From Pseudomonadota bacterium (GTDB taxonomy: Bacteria; Pseudomonadota; Gammaproteobacteria; Burkholderiales; Thiobacillaceae), in the NCBI GenBank assembly GCA_030836725.1, contig JAUPLV010000001.1:1-55169 (forward strand): a stretch of DNA of 55,169 bases, in the 5' to 3' direction. Positions 43,509-51,371 of the stretch are shown piece after piece. Under the pieces are notes generated by a model, which worked only from the letters and a program-made list of their open reading frames with translations, searched no databases and was not told the origin of the DNA. How positions within the stretch are numbered: position 1 is the stretch's first letter; every line of letters starts with the position of its first letter. The position numbers were made by a program, and so were the translations under genes.

Positions 43509-44867
43509 TCAGCCCTTTTCCACCTCATAGCGCTTCAGTTTGCGCCACAGGGACACCCGATCGATGCCGAGAACCTGCGCGGCGAGGGTCTGGTTGCCGC
43601 CTGATTCCTGCAGCACCCAGTTGATGTAGTCCTGTTCCTGTTCCTCCAGGGTGGGGATGCGCCCTGATTTCTTGCGGAAAGTCCGTATGGAAAGATCGCG
43701 CAGATCGTCGGGCAAATGAACCGGGCCGATGCTGGAACCGGTGGTCAGCGCCACGCCGCGTTCGATGATGTTTTCGAGTTCGCGCACGTTGCCTGGAAAG
43801 TCATAGGCGCGCAGCAGGTCGAGCGCATCGGAGGCCAGTTCGGTGACATGCTTGCCCATCGTCGTCGCGTGCTTCGCCAGGAAGTGATGGGCCAGCAGCG
43901 GCACGTCTTCCTTGCGCGCACTCAATGCGGGGATGTGCAGGTTGACGACGTTGAGACGGAAGTAGAGGTCCTGGCGGAAGCCGCCCTGTTTCACCATCTC
44001 CTGCACGTCGCGATTGGTGGCCGCGATGAAGCGCACGTCGATTTTGACCGGCGTGGTGGACCCCAGCGGCTGCACTTCCTTTTCCTGGATCACGCGCAGC
44101 AGCTTGACCTGCATGGCGGGCGACATTTCGGTAATCTCATCCAGAAACAGGGTGCCGCCGCTGGAGGCTTCCAGCAGACCTTTCTTGTCGGCGTGGGCGC
44201 CGGTGAAGGCGCCCTTGGTATGGCCGAACAGTTCGTTGGCCAGCAACTCCTCGTTGAAGGCGCCGCAGTTCACCGCAACGAAGGGGCCGGATTCGCGCCG
44301 GCTTTGATGGTGAAGATAGCGCGCGAACAATTCCTTGCCGGTTCCGGATTCGCCGGTGATCAGGATATTGCAGTCGGTCGGCGCGACCTGCCGCGCCATA
44401 TCGAGCAGGTGCTGCATGCGGCCGTCCTGGGTCAGAATGCGCACCTTGCCCTGGCAGCTTTCCACCCGCTCCCGGAGACTGCGACTTTCACGCCGGTAGC
44501 GGATTTTTTCAAGCGCCTCGGCCACCACCTCGCGCACCCGATCCGGCTGGCAGGGTTTGGCAAGGTAGTGGAACGCGCCCTGCCGCATCGCCTCGACGGC
44601 GGATTCCAGCGTGGCATCGCCGGTGATCAGGATGACTTCGATGTCGGGATGGCTTTCGCGGCAGCGTCTGAGCAGCTGTGCGCCGTCCACCTTGTCCATG
44701 CGCAGCTCGGCGATCACCACGTCGAAGGGCTGTTTCTCAAGCAGGGACTGGGCATTGCCGCCGCTCTGAGTGGCGGTTACCGCATGGCCTGCCTTTTTCA
44801 ACGCCTGTTCCAGGCTCTTCATGGCGACCTTGTCGTCGTCCACGATCAGAAGCTTGCCGCTAGTCAT
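43509..44867 (-). CDS. Orphan NtrC-family sigma54 activator with Glu54 receiver
   Basis: A 452-residue enhancer-binding protein. The receiver domain (1-125) has IVDDD and K104 (LAKP), but the phospho-acceptor position reads VVIAE54L, a Glu where Asp is expected. The AAA+ domain has Walker A GESGTGKE (172-179), the sigma54-contact GAFTGA (219-224) and Walker B GGTLFLDE (237-244). A Fis-type helix-turn-helix ends the protein (425-445). No kinase gene lies beside it. In NtrC itself D54E gives partial constitutive activity, so this protein may work without phosphorylation. It is divergent from the Usp-SulP-hyf run, its likely target. ATG 44867 has GGAGA upstream. Confidence 0.93.
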   Translation of the reverse strand: MTSGKLLIVDDDKVAMKSLEQALKKAGHAVTATQSGGNAQSLLEKQPFDVVIAELRMDKVDGAQLLRRCRESHPDIEVILITGDATLESAVEAMRQGAFHYLAKPCQPDRVREVVAEALEKIRYRRESRSLRERVESCQGKVRILTQDGRMQHLLDMARQVAPTDCNILITGESGTGKELFARYLHHQSRRESGPFVAVNCGAFNEELLANELFGHTKGAFTGAHADKKGLLEASSGGTLFLDEITEMSPAMQVKLLRVIQEKEVQPLGSTTPVKIDVRFIAATNRDVQEMVKQGGFRQDLYFRLNVVNLHIPALSARKEDVPLLAHHFLAKHATTMGKHVTELASDALDLLRAYDFPGNVRELENIIERGVALTTGSSIGPVHLPDDLRDLSIRTFRKKSGRIPTLEEQEQDYINWVLQESGGNQTLAAQVLGIDRVSLWRKLKRYEVEKG

Positions 44868-44913
44868 CTTTTCTCCGGTCATACATGCACACGGCATCGG
44901 AATGCCTGCCATA

Positions 44914-44950
44914 TGTTGCATATTGCAATTTGGCAACCCGATTTGCAACA
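44914..44950. promoter_or_regulatory. TGTTGC/GCAACA half-site cluster by the activator gene
   Basis: TGTTGC at 44914-44919 is paired with GCAACA at 44945-44950, and a TTGC-N5-GCAA site lies at 44916-44928. The same half-sites form the perfect palindrome at 45031-45059. The site is about 47-83 bp before the activator's ATG, a place for autoregulation. Confidence 0.5.
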
Positions 44951-44969
44951 AGCAGTTAAAAAACAGCTT

Positions 44970-44986
44970 TTAACCTAGATTTAACA
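44970..44986. promoter_or_regulatory. LysR/CbbR-type motif, second copy
   Basis: TTAACCTAGATTTAACA, with TTAA-N7-TTAA, 14 of 17 bases identical to the motif at 40438-40454 before the first SulP. It lies in the divergent control region, about 170-186 bp before the predicted sigma54 start. Confidence 0.5.
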
Positions 44987-45030
44987 AAGCCCTGTTACCG
45001 ATTCTCGGCGACTCCCCTTCCCTATACGCC

Positions 45031-45059
45031 CCATGGTGTTGCATTCAGCAACACCATGG
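45031..45059. promoter_or_regulatory. Perfect 12-bp palindrome, candidate activator enhancer
   Basis: Arms CCATGGTGTTGC and GCAACACCATGG with a 5-base spacer (ATTCA). The centre is about 111 bp upstream of the predicted transcription start, the usual enhancer distance for sigma54 activators. It is on the plus side of the divergent gap with the NtrC-type gene. Confidence 0.65.
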
Positions 45060-45129
45060 ATTCGACCCAAATGCCGCGTCCAGGCGTTTTCTCATTACCT
45101 TTCAATAAGTTGCATGGCTTTATTGCGGT

Positions 45130-45146
45130 TGGCACGCTTGCTGCAT
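45130..45146 (+). promoter_or_regulatory. Sigma54 (-24/-12) promoter of the Usp-SulP-hyf operon
   Basis: TTGGCACG-N4-CTGCAT from 45129: one mismatch (C for T) to the TTGGCACG-N4-TTGCAT consensus. GG at 45131-45132 and GC at 45143-45144 are exactly 12 bp apart. The predicted start is near 45156, and the first gene starts at 45179. Confidence 0.85.
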
Positions 45147-45178
45147 AGAGGGATCGTCCCGATAACAAGCGCCCTGGA

Positions 45179-45574
45179 ATGAACCACTCCGGCAAACAAC
45201 GAACCGTTCTGCTCGCCGTCCGCGAAGGGCATGTGGATCCGCGCCTGCTGACCTCGGCGCTGTCGCTTTGCCGCCGTCTCGAGGCCGACATGGAAATCCA
45301 GATCATCGCCGGCAGCGCGGCGACGCCGCCCGAAATGGAAGACTTCCTGGCTTCGCTGCGCGAGACGGGGCTGCCTTTCACCCTTGAGGCGAAACCCAGC
45401 CTGCGGCGCCGCGATCTGGTCGACTATGCCAACGCCCACGAACACATCGCGGCGGTGGTGATCGACTCCCGCGAGGGCTGGGAGGCGCTGGCGCAGGATC
45501 GGAGCAGCGACCCGTGGAAACATCTGGCCTGCCCCCTGGTGACCGCGGCCGCGCCGGACAAGAAACAGCATTGA
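45179..45574 (+). CDS. Small Usp-like protein, first gene of sigma54 operon
   Basis: A 131-residue alpha/beta protein with a Usp-like layout: TVLLAVREGHVDPRLLTSAL, a strand MEIQIIAG, a helix, and AAVVIDSREGWEAL. The nucleotide-binding G-x2-G-x9-GS motif is absent. I recognise the fold family only. It follows the sigma54 promoter by about 23 bp and precedes SulP2 by 39 bp, mirroring the SulP-UspA pair at 40505-42792. A regulatory partner of the second transporter is plausible. Confidence 0.6.
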   Translation: MNHSGKQRTVLLAVREGHVDPRLLTSALSLCRRLEADMEIQIIAGSAATPPEMEDFLASLRETGLPFTLEAKPSLRRRDLVDYANAHEHIAAVVIDSREGWEALAQDRSSDPWKHLACPLVTAAAPDKKQH

Positions 45575-45613
45575 ACCCGCGCCATTAAAATCAACCGACA
45601 CAGAAAACTGCTC

Positions 45614-47734
45614 ATGCCTGCCTCACTGACCAAATTCCTGCCCTTCCTGCGCTGGTTTCCCCTGAAGGGAGACGTGCTCAGGGCCGACTTCATGGCCGGC
45701 CTCACCGTGGCCCTGGTGCTGATTCCGCAGTCGATGGCCTATGCGCAGCTGGCCGGACTGCCGGCATACTACGGGCTGTACGCGGCCTTCCTGCCGGTGG
45801 CGGTGGCGGCCCTGTGGGGCAGCTCGAACCAGCTCGGGACCGGGCCGGTGGCGGTGGTGTCGCTGCTGACCGCATCATCGCTGGCGGTATTGGCGGCGCC
45901 CGGATCCGACCAGTTCATCGCGCTGGCCATCATGCTGTCGCTGGTGGTGGGCGTCATTCAACTGCTGCTCGGCGTGTTCAAGCTGGGGGTAATCGTCAAC
46001 TTCCTGTCGCATCCGGTGATCGTCGGTTTCACCAACGCGGCGGCCATCATCATCGGGCTGTCGCAGGTGTCCAAGCTGTTCGGCGTGCCGATGGGGCGCA
46101 GCGAGCATTTCATCAACGACATCGTCGGCGTGTTGAAGCAGCTTGGCGACACCCACCTGCCGACGCTGGCGATGGGCGTGCTGGCCATCGCCATGATGTG
46201 GGCCATCAGGAAATACGCCCCCAAGCTTCCCGGGGTGCTGATCGCGGTGGTGGTGACGACGCTGCTGTCCTGGTCGATCGGCTTCGAACGCAACGCCAAC
46301 GGCTCGCTTGAACAGGTTGCCGACCCGCAGCTGCGCACCGTTGTGCAGCAGAGCATGGTTGCAGCTAAGCAGGTGGATGACCTGAATGCGCGGATCGCCG
46401 GCAAAGCAGCCGCATTGAAGGCCGCCGAGAAAGCTGGTGAAAACAACGTCGGCGCCGTGCAAATGGAGGCCGAACTGGCGCTGTTGCGGATCGAGCTGCG
46501 CGATGCGGAAGCTGCCTTCGCCAAGGAAAAAGCGGCGCTGCGCAACCTGAAGGTAGTGCGCAGCACCGACGCGGAAGGCGCGACTTTGGCGATTTATTCG
46601 GCCGAGCGGGCGCCGCAGGGCGTGACGCTGGACGAGACCCGCTACCACCTGCGCAAGCTCAACGCCGAAGGCTTCAAGCTGGTGGGCGGCGGCGAAGTGG
46701 TGGGCGCCATCCCGGAAGGCCTGCCCAGCATCCAGATGCCCAGCCTCAACCTGGATGCGCTGGGCTCGCTGCTTTCCGCCGCGCTGGTGATTTCGCTGGT
46801 GGGCTTCATGGAAGCCATCTCCATCGCCAAGGCCGTTGCGGCCAGGACCAAGGAGCGCATCGACCCCAACCAGGAACTGATCGGCCAGGGCCTGGCCAAC
46901 GTGGCCGGCAGCCTCTCCCAGGCGTTCCCGGTCTCGGGCTCGTTCTCGCGCACGGCCGTCAACATGAACGCGGGCGCCCGAACCGGCATGAGCTCGGTGA
47001 TCACCGCGCTGATCGTGCTGGTCGCGCTGCTGTTCCTCACCCCGCTGCTGTACCACCTGCCGCAGGCCGTGCTGGCCGCCATCATCATCATGGCGGTGGT
47101 CGGTCTGGTGAACTTCAAGGCGGTGAAACACGCCTGGCAGGCCAGCCGCCACGACGGCGTCGCCGCGGGCGTCACCTTCGTCGCCACGCTGGCCTTCGCC
47201 CCGCACCTGGACAAGGGCATCATGGTCGGCGCGGGTCTGGCGCTCGGCCTGTACCTGTATCGCACCATGTCGCCGCGCGTCGCCATCCTCGGCCGCTACA
47301 AGGACGGCACCCTGCGCGACCTCAAGGTGAACCCCGACCTGCCCACCAGCAAGCACGTGGTGGCGATCCGCTTCGACGGTTCGCTGTACTTCGCCAACGT
47401 CCCCTACTTCGAGGACGCAATGCTGGAAGCCATCTCCAAGAACCCCGAAGCCAAATACGTGCTGGTGGTAGGCGACGGCATCAACGAGCTGGACGCCTCG
47501 GGCGAAGAGGTAATTCATCACCTGGTCGAACGCCTGCACGCCGCCGGGATCACCCTGGTGTTCAGCGGCCTGAAGAAACAGGTGCTGGACGTGATGCGCG
47601 CCACCGGGCTGTTCGAGGCGATCGGACAGGACAAGCTGTTCGCCACCGTGGATCAGGCGATTGCCGCGATCTACGAGCAACTGGGCGAAGAGGCTGCGGA
47701 CGATCTTTTCTGCGCGGTATCACCAGGACGGTAG
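45614..47734 (+). CDS. SulP family anion transporter with coiled-coil insertion
   Basis: A 706-residue SulP transporter: GLTVALVLIPQSMAYAQLAG and GLYAAFLPVAVAALWGSSNQ at the start, NQELIGQGLANVAGS in the later membrane part, and a C-terminal STAS domain (about 570-680). Between IGFE (about 225) and the following GAIPEGLPSI (about 364) sits an extra soluble stretch of about 125 residues, with a heptad-rich helix (KQVDDLNARIAGK through AFAKEKAALRN). Typical SulP proteins have only a short loop there, as does the first SulP of this window. Substrate is unknown; sulfate or bicarbonate are the candidates. It lies between the Usp-like gene and hyfB in one run. Confidence 0.92.
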   Translation: MPASLTKFLPFLRWFPLKGDVLRADFMAGLTVALVLIPQSMAYAQLAGLPAYYGLYAAFLPVAVAALWGSSNQLGTGPVAVVSLLTASSLAVLAAPGSDQFIALAIMLSLVVGVIQLLLGVFKLGVIVNFLSHPVIVGFTNAAAIIIGLSQVSKLFGVPMGRSEHFINDIVGVLKQLGDTHLPTLAMGVLAIAMMWAIRKYAPKLPGVLIAVVVTTLLSWSIGFERNANGSLEQVADPQLRTVVQQSMVAAKQVDDLNARIAGKAAALKAAEKAGENNVGAVQMEAELALLRIELRDAEAAFAKEKAALRNLKVVRSTDAEGATLAIYSAERAPQGVTLDETRYHLRKLNAEGFKLVGGGEVVGAIPEGLPSIQMPSLNLDALGSLLSAALVISLVGFMEAISIAKAVAARTKERIDPNQELIGQGLANVAGSLSQAFPVSGSFSRTAVNMNAGARTGMSSVITALIVLVALLFLTPLLYHLPQAVLAAIIIMAVVGLVNFKAVKHAWQASRHDGVAAGVTFVATLAFAPHLDKGIMVGAGLALGLYLYRTMSPRVAILGRYKDGTLRDLKVNPDLPTSKHVVAIRFDGSLYFANVPYFEDAMLEAISKNPEAKYVLVVGDGINELDASGEEVIHHLVERLHAAGITLVFSGLKKQVLDVMRATGLFEAIGQDKLFATVDQAIAAIYEQLGEEAADDLFCAVSPGR

Positions 47735-47746
47735 GATTTCTTGAAC

Positions 47747-49765
47747 ATGACAAACGGGCTTTCTTCCTACTTCGCGGATCCGGTCCAGTGGGCCTGGACA
47801 GGCGTGATGTTCTGGCTGGTGCTGGGATTCGCCGCCTTGCTGCTGCAACGCTCGCAATACCTGCTGACCCGGCTGCTGTTTCCGCTGGGGGCGCTGGGCG
47901 CGCTCTTCATCGCCGGCGTCGGCGTGGCCGGCCTGCTGCAGCCCGCCTCCACCGTGATCCTGCCCATCGGCCTGCCCGACCTGCCTTTCCATCTACGGCT
48001 GGACGCCCTGTCCGCCTTCTTCATGGTGCTGCTGGGCGGCGCGGCGTTCGGCATCACGACATATGCATCCGGGTACTTCCGCGGCATGGCCGCCGGCCCG
48101 CTGGCACTGCTGGCCCTGTGGTACCACCTGTTTCTCGGCGGTATGGTGACGGTGCTGCTGGCCGACGATGCCTACGCCTTCATGGTGGCCTGGGAAGTGA
48201 TGGCGCTGTCGTCCTACTTCCTCGTCACCACCGACCACAAGATTCCCGAAATCCGCCGTGCCGGCTTTCTCTATCTGCTGATCGCGCACGTCGGCGCGGT
48301 TTCGCTGCTGCTCAGCTTCGGCGTACTGCAGGGTGGCCAGGGCGACTACACCTTCGACACCATGCGGATGGCCGAGATGACGCCGTTCTGGGCCTCGGCA
48401 GCCTACCTGCTGGCGCTGTTCGGGTTCGGCGCCAAGGCGGGGCTGGTGCCCCTGCATGTATGGCTGCCGGAGGCGCATCCTGCCGCACCCTCGCCCGTGT
48501 CCGCGCTGATGTCGGGGGTGATGCTGAAGACCGCCATCTATGGCCTGCTGCGGGTGACCTTCGACCTGCTCAACATCCAGATCGGCTGGTGGGGCACGCT
48601 GGCGCTGGCGCTGGGCCTTGTCACCGCGCTCTACGGCGTGATTTTCGCCGCCGTGCAGTCGGACATGAAGCGGCTCCTCGCCTGGTCGTCGATCGAAAAC
48701 ATCGGCATCCTCATCGCCGCCTTCGGCCTGACGCTGATCTTCTACACCGACGGCAAGGGCGCGCTGGCGGCGCTGACGCTCACCGCGATGCTCTATCACG
48801 CGCTCAACCATGCCTTCTTCAAGGGCCTGCTGTTCGTCGGCACCGGCTCGGTCCTGCACGCCACCGGCGAGCGCAACATGGGACGGCTGGGCGGGCTGAT
48901 GCGCTTCATGCCGTGGACCGCCTGGCTGACCCTGATCGGCGCACTGGCCATCGCCGGCCTGCCGCCGTTGAACGGCTTCGTGTCTGAATGGCTGCTGCTG
49001 CAGGCCTTCCTGCTGTCTCCCGGCCTGACCCAGCCCTATCTCAACATGGTGATCCCGGTGGCCGCGGCCACCGTGGCGCTGGCCGCGGCGCTGGCCGCGT
49101 ACGTCATGGTGAAATTCTTCGGCGTCGTGTTTCTCGGCCAGCCGCGCGACCCCGCGCTGCATCACGCGCACGATGCCGGCTGGCCGGAGCGCCTGGGCAT
49201 GCTCTGGCTGGCAGCGGGCTGCGTGATGCTGGGCCTGTTTCCCGCCCAGGTCATCGGCTGGCTCGCTCCGGTGGTGCGCCTCCTGACCGGCCAGACCCTG
49301 GTGAATGACGGCAACTGGCTGATGCTGGCCCCCGTATCGGCCGAGCGCGCGAGCTACGCGCCGCTGATCTTCTTCGCGGTCGTGCTGGTGGTGCTGCTGC
49401 TGACCTTCGTCTGGGTGCGCCTCGTCTATCACGGCCGGGCGCGCCGCAGCGATCCCTGGGATTGCGGCTACCCGGAACACGATGCGCGCATGCAGGACAG
49501 CGCCGAAGGCTTCGGCCAGCCGATCCGGCAGATTTTCGAAGTATTCATGCGGGTGGAGCGGGAAACCCCCGACCCCTTCTCGCGCACCCCCCACTACCAC
49601 GGCGCTTCGCTGGACAAGATCTGGTTCATTGTCTACGAGCCGATCGCTCGCGTGGCGGGCTGGCTGTCGGAACAGGCCGGACGTCTGCAGCATGGCCGCA
49701 TCCAGTGGTACCTGATCTACAGCTTCGTCACCCTGATCTTTCTTCTGGTCTTTACAACACGATGA
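47747..49765 (+). CDS. hyfB: Hydrogenase-4 / NuoL-like antiporter subunit HyfB
   Basis: A 672-residue membrane protein with about 16 helices. The NuoL/MrpA-type proton-channel domain includes MVAWEVMALSSYFLV (conserved Glu), HVWLPEAHPAAPSPVSALMSGVMLK and the helix-7 Lys region. The tail with CGYPEHDARMQDSAEGFGQP is typical of HyfB/HycC. In complex I and group 4 hydrogenases this subunit moves H+ or Na+. The start is ATG 47747 with AGGA ten bases upstream; a TTG six bases earlier is less likely. It follows SulP2 by 12 bp and overlaps hyfC by four. Confidence 0.9.
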   Translation: MTNGLSSYFADPVQWAWTGVMFWLVLGFAALLLQRSQYLLTRLLFPLGALGALFIAGVGVAGLLQPASTVILPIGLPDLPFHLRLDALSAFFMVLLGGAAFGITTYASGYFRGMAAGPLALLALWYHLFLGGMVTVLLADDAYAFMVAWEVMALSSYFLVTTDHKIPEIRRAGFLYLLIAHVGAVSLLLSFGVLQGGQGDYTFDTMRMAEMTPFWASAAYLLALFGFGAKAGLVPLHVWLPEAHPAAPSPVSALMSGVMLKTAIYGLLRVTFDLLNIQIGWWGTLALALGLVTALYGVIFAAVQSDMKRLLAWSSIENIGILIAAFGLTLIFYTDGKGALAALTLTAMLYHALNHAFFKGLLFVGTGSVLHATGERNMGRLGGLMRFMPWTAWLTLIGALAIAGLPPLNGFVSEWLLLQAFLLSPGLTQPYLNMVIPVAAATVALAAALAAYVMVKFFGVVFLGQPRDPALHHAHDAGWPERLGMLWLAAGCVMLGLFPAQVIGWLAPVVRLLTGQTLVNDGNWLMLAPVSAERASYAPLIFFAVVLVVLLLTFVWVRLVYHGRARRSDPWDCGYPEHDARMQDSAEGFGQPIRQIFEVFMRVERETPDPFSRTPHYHGASLDKIWFIVYEPIARVAGWLSEQAGRLQHGRIQWYLIYSFVTLIFLLVFTTR

Positions 49766-50706
49766 GCACCGGCATCCTTCTGCAACTCGCCCAGACCCTG
49801 CTGGCCATCCTGCTGGCGCCCCTGCTGATGGGCTGGGTCAACCAGTGCCGCGCCTGGCTGCAAGGCCGCGGCGCGCCGCCAATCACCCAGCCCTATCGCA
49901 CGCTGAAGAAGCTGTTCAACAAGGACGCGGTGATCGCGCACAACGCCTCGCCGCTGTTCCGCTTCGCGCCCTACATGATCTTCGCCTGCATGGCGCTGGC
50001 GGCGGGCATCGTGCCGACCATCGCCAACGATCTGCCGTTCTCGCCGGCCGCCGACGTCATCGCCCTGGTCGGCATCTTCGCGCTGGCGCGGGTGTTCATC
50101 GCACTGGCGGCGATGGATATCGGCACCGCCTTCGGCAGCCTGGGCGCGCGTCGGGAAATGCTGGTGTCCTTCCTCGCCGAACCGGCGCTGCTGATGGTGT
50201 TCTTCACCGTGAGCTTCATCGCGCAATCGACCGAGCTGCCGGTCATCGTCGAAACGCTGGCGCATCGCGAGTTCGCCATCTATCCCAGCATCATGTTCGC
50301 CGCAGTGGCGTTCTGGATGATCTCGGTAGCGGAGAACGCGCGCATCCCGGTGGACAACCCCAGCACCCACCTCGAACTGACCATGATTCACGAGGCGATG
50401 ATCCTCGAATATTCGGCCCGCCATCTGGCGCTGATCGAGTGGGCGGTGGCGCTGAAGCTGTTCACCTATTCGGCGCTGGGCATCGCGCTGTTCCTGCCCT
50501 GGGGCATCGCAGCGCAGGGCGATGTCTCCGCACTGCCTCTGGCGCTGCTGGCCATAGCCGGGAAACTGCTGGTCGGCGGCGCCGTGCTGGCCTTCATCGA
50601 GACGATTTCGGCCAAGGTGCGGCTGTTCCGCGCGCCCGAGTTTCTCGGCACCGCCTTTCTCCTGGCGGTGCTGGGCATGTTGATCCATTTCATGCTGGAG
50701 GTGTGA
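49762..50706 (+). CDS. hyfC: NuoH-like subunit HyfC
   Basis: A 314-residue membrane protein with about eight helices. Opening QTLLAILLAPLLMGWVNQCRAWLQGRGAP, then RTLKKLFNKDAV, and the NuoH-type loop ENARIPVDNPSTHLELTMIHEAMILEYS, whose acidic residues lie at the interface to the soluble arm. It links the electron-transfer arm to the antiporter subunits. The start overlaps the hyfB stop (ATGA), and hyfE starts one base after its end. Confidence 0.93.
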   Translation: MSTGILLQLAQTLLAILLAPLLMGWVNQCRAWLQGRGAPPITQPYRTLKKLFNKDAVIAHNASPLFRFAPYMIFACMALAAGIVPTIANDLPFSPAADVIALVGIFALARVFIALAAMDIGTAFGSLGARREMLVSFLAEPALLMVFFTVSFIAQSTELPVIVETLAHREFAIYPSIMFAAVAFWMISVAENARIPVDNPSTHLELTMIHEAMILEYSARHLALIEWAVALKLFTYSALGIALFLPWGIAAQGDVSALPLALLAIAGKLLVGGAVLAFIETISAKVRLFRAPEFLGTAFLLAVLGMLIHFMLEV

Positions 50707-50707
50707 C

Positions 50708-51370
50708 ATGAGCCTGACCTACCACCTTCAGATCGTCAATCTGCTGGCCGCCCTGCTGCTGCTGATCTCCTTCGCCATGCTGTCGCAGCGACGCATCGCC
50801 GGGCTGATCACCCTTTTTGCCTGGCAGGGCGCGGCGCTGGCTGCGTCCGCGGCACTGGTGGGCTGGTCCACCGGCCAGCATCACCTGTATTACTCGGCGG
50901 CGCTCACCCTGGTTCTCAAGGTGATTGCCATGCCCTGGTTCTTTTACCGGCTCGTGAAAAAGCTGGATATGGATCGGGATGTGGAGCCGATGATCAACAT
51001 CCCCACCACCATGCTGATCGGCATCGTGCTGGTGATCTTTTCCTTCAATCTGGCGCAGCCGATATCGGAGCTGTCCGGCACGGTGATGCGCTCGACCCTG
51101 GGCATCGCCCTGGCCTGCGTGCTGCTCGCCTTCCTCATGATGATCACCCGCAGCAAGGCGATCCCGCAGGTGATCGGCTTTCTGGCGATCGAGAACAGCC
51201 TGTTCTTCGCCGCCACCAGCGCCACCTACGGCATGCCGCTGGTAGTGGAGCTGGGCGTGGCCCTGGATGTGCTGGTGGGCGTGTTCGTGATGGGCATCTT
51301 CTTCTTCCAGATTCGCGAGACCTTCGATTCTCTGGATCTGAAACACATGGAAAAACTGAAAGAGCGCTGA
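50708..51370 (+). CDS. hyfE: NuoK-like subunit HyfE
   Basis: A 220-residue membrane protein with about six helices, longer than NuoK (100) as is usual for HyfE. NuoK-like glutamates lie in GFLAIENSLFF and PLVVELGVALDVLVG. The core region carries proton-path glutamates in complex I. The C-terminus is soluble and charged (HMEKLKER). Start ATG 50708, with GGAGG just before it; hyfF begins one base after its stop. Confidence 0.9.
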   Translation: MSLTYHLQIVNLLAALLLLISFAMLSQRRIAGLITLFAWQGAALAASAALVGWSTGQHHLYYSAALTLVLKVIAMPWFFYRLVKKLDMDRDVEPMINIPTTMLIGIVLVIFSFNLAQPISELSGTVMRSTLGIALACVLLAFLMMITRSKAIPQVIGFLAIENSLFFAATSATYGMPLVVELGVALDVLVGVFVMGIFFFQIRETFDSLDLKHMEKLKER

Positions 51371-51371
51371 G

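Noticed and set aside
45614..49765. A DAB-type (DabA/DabB) bicarbonate system
   Set aside because: HyfB is NuoL-like, as DabB is, but there is no DabA (DUF2309-type) gene, and the full hyfC-E-F-G-I set follows instead.
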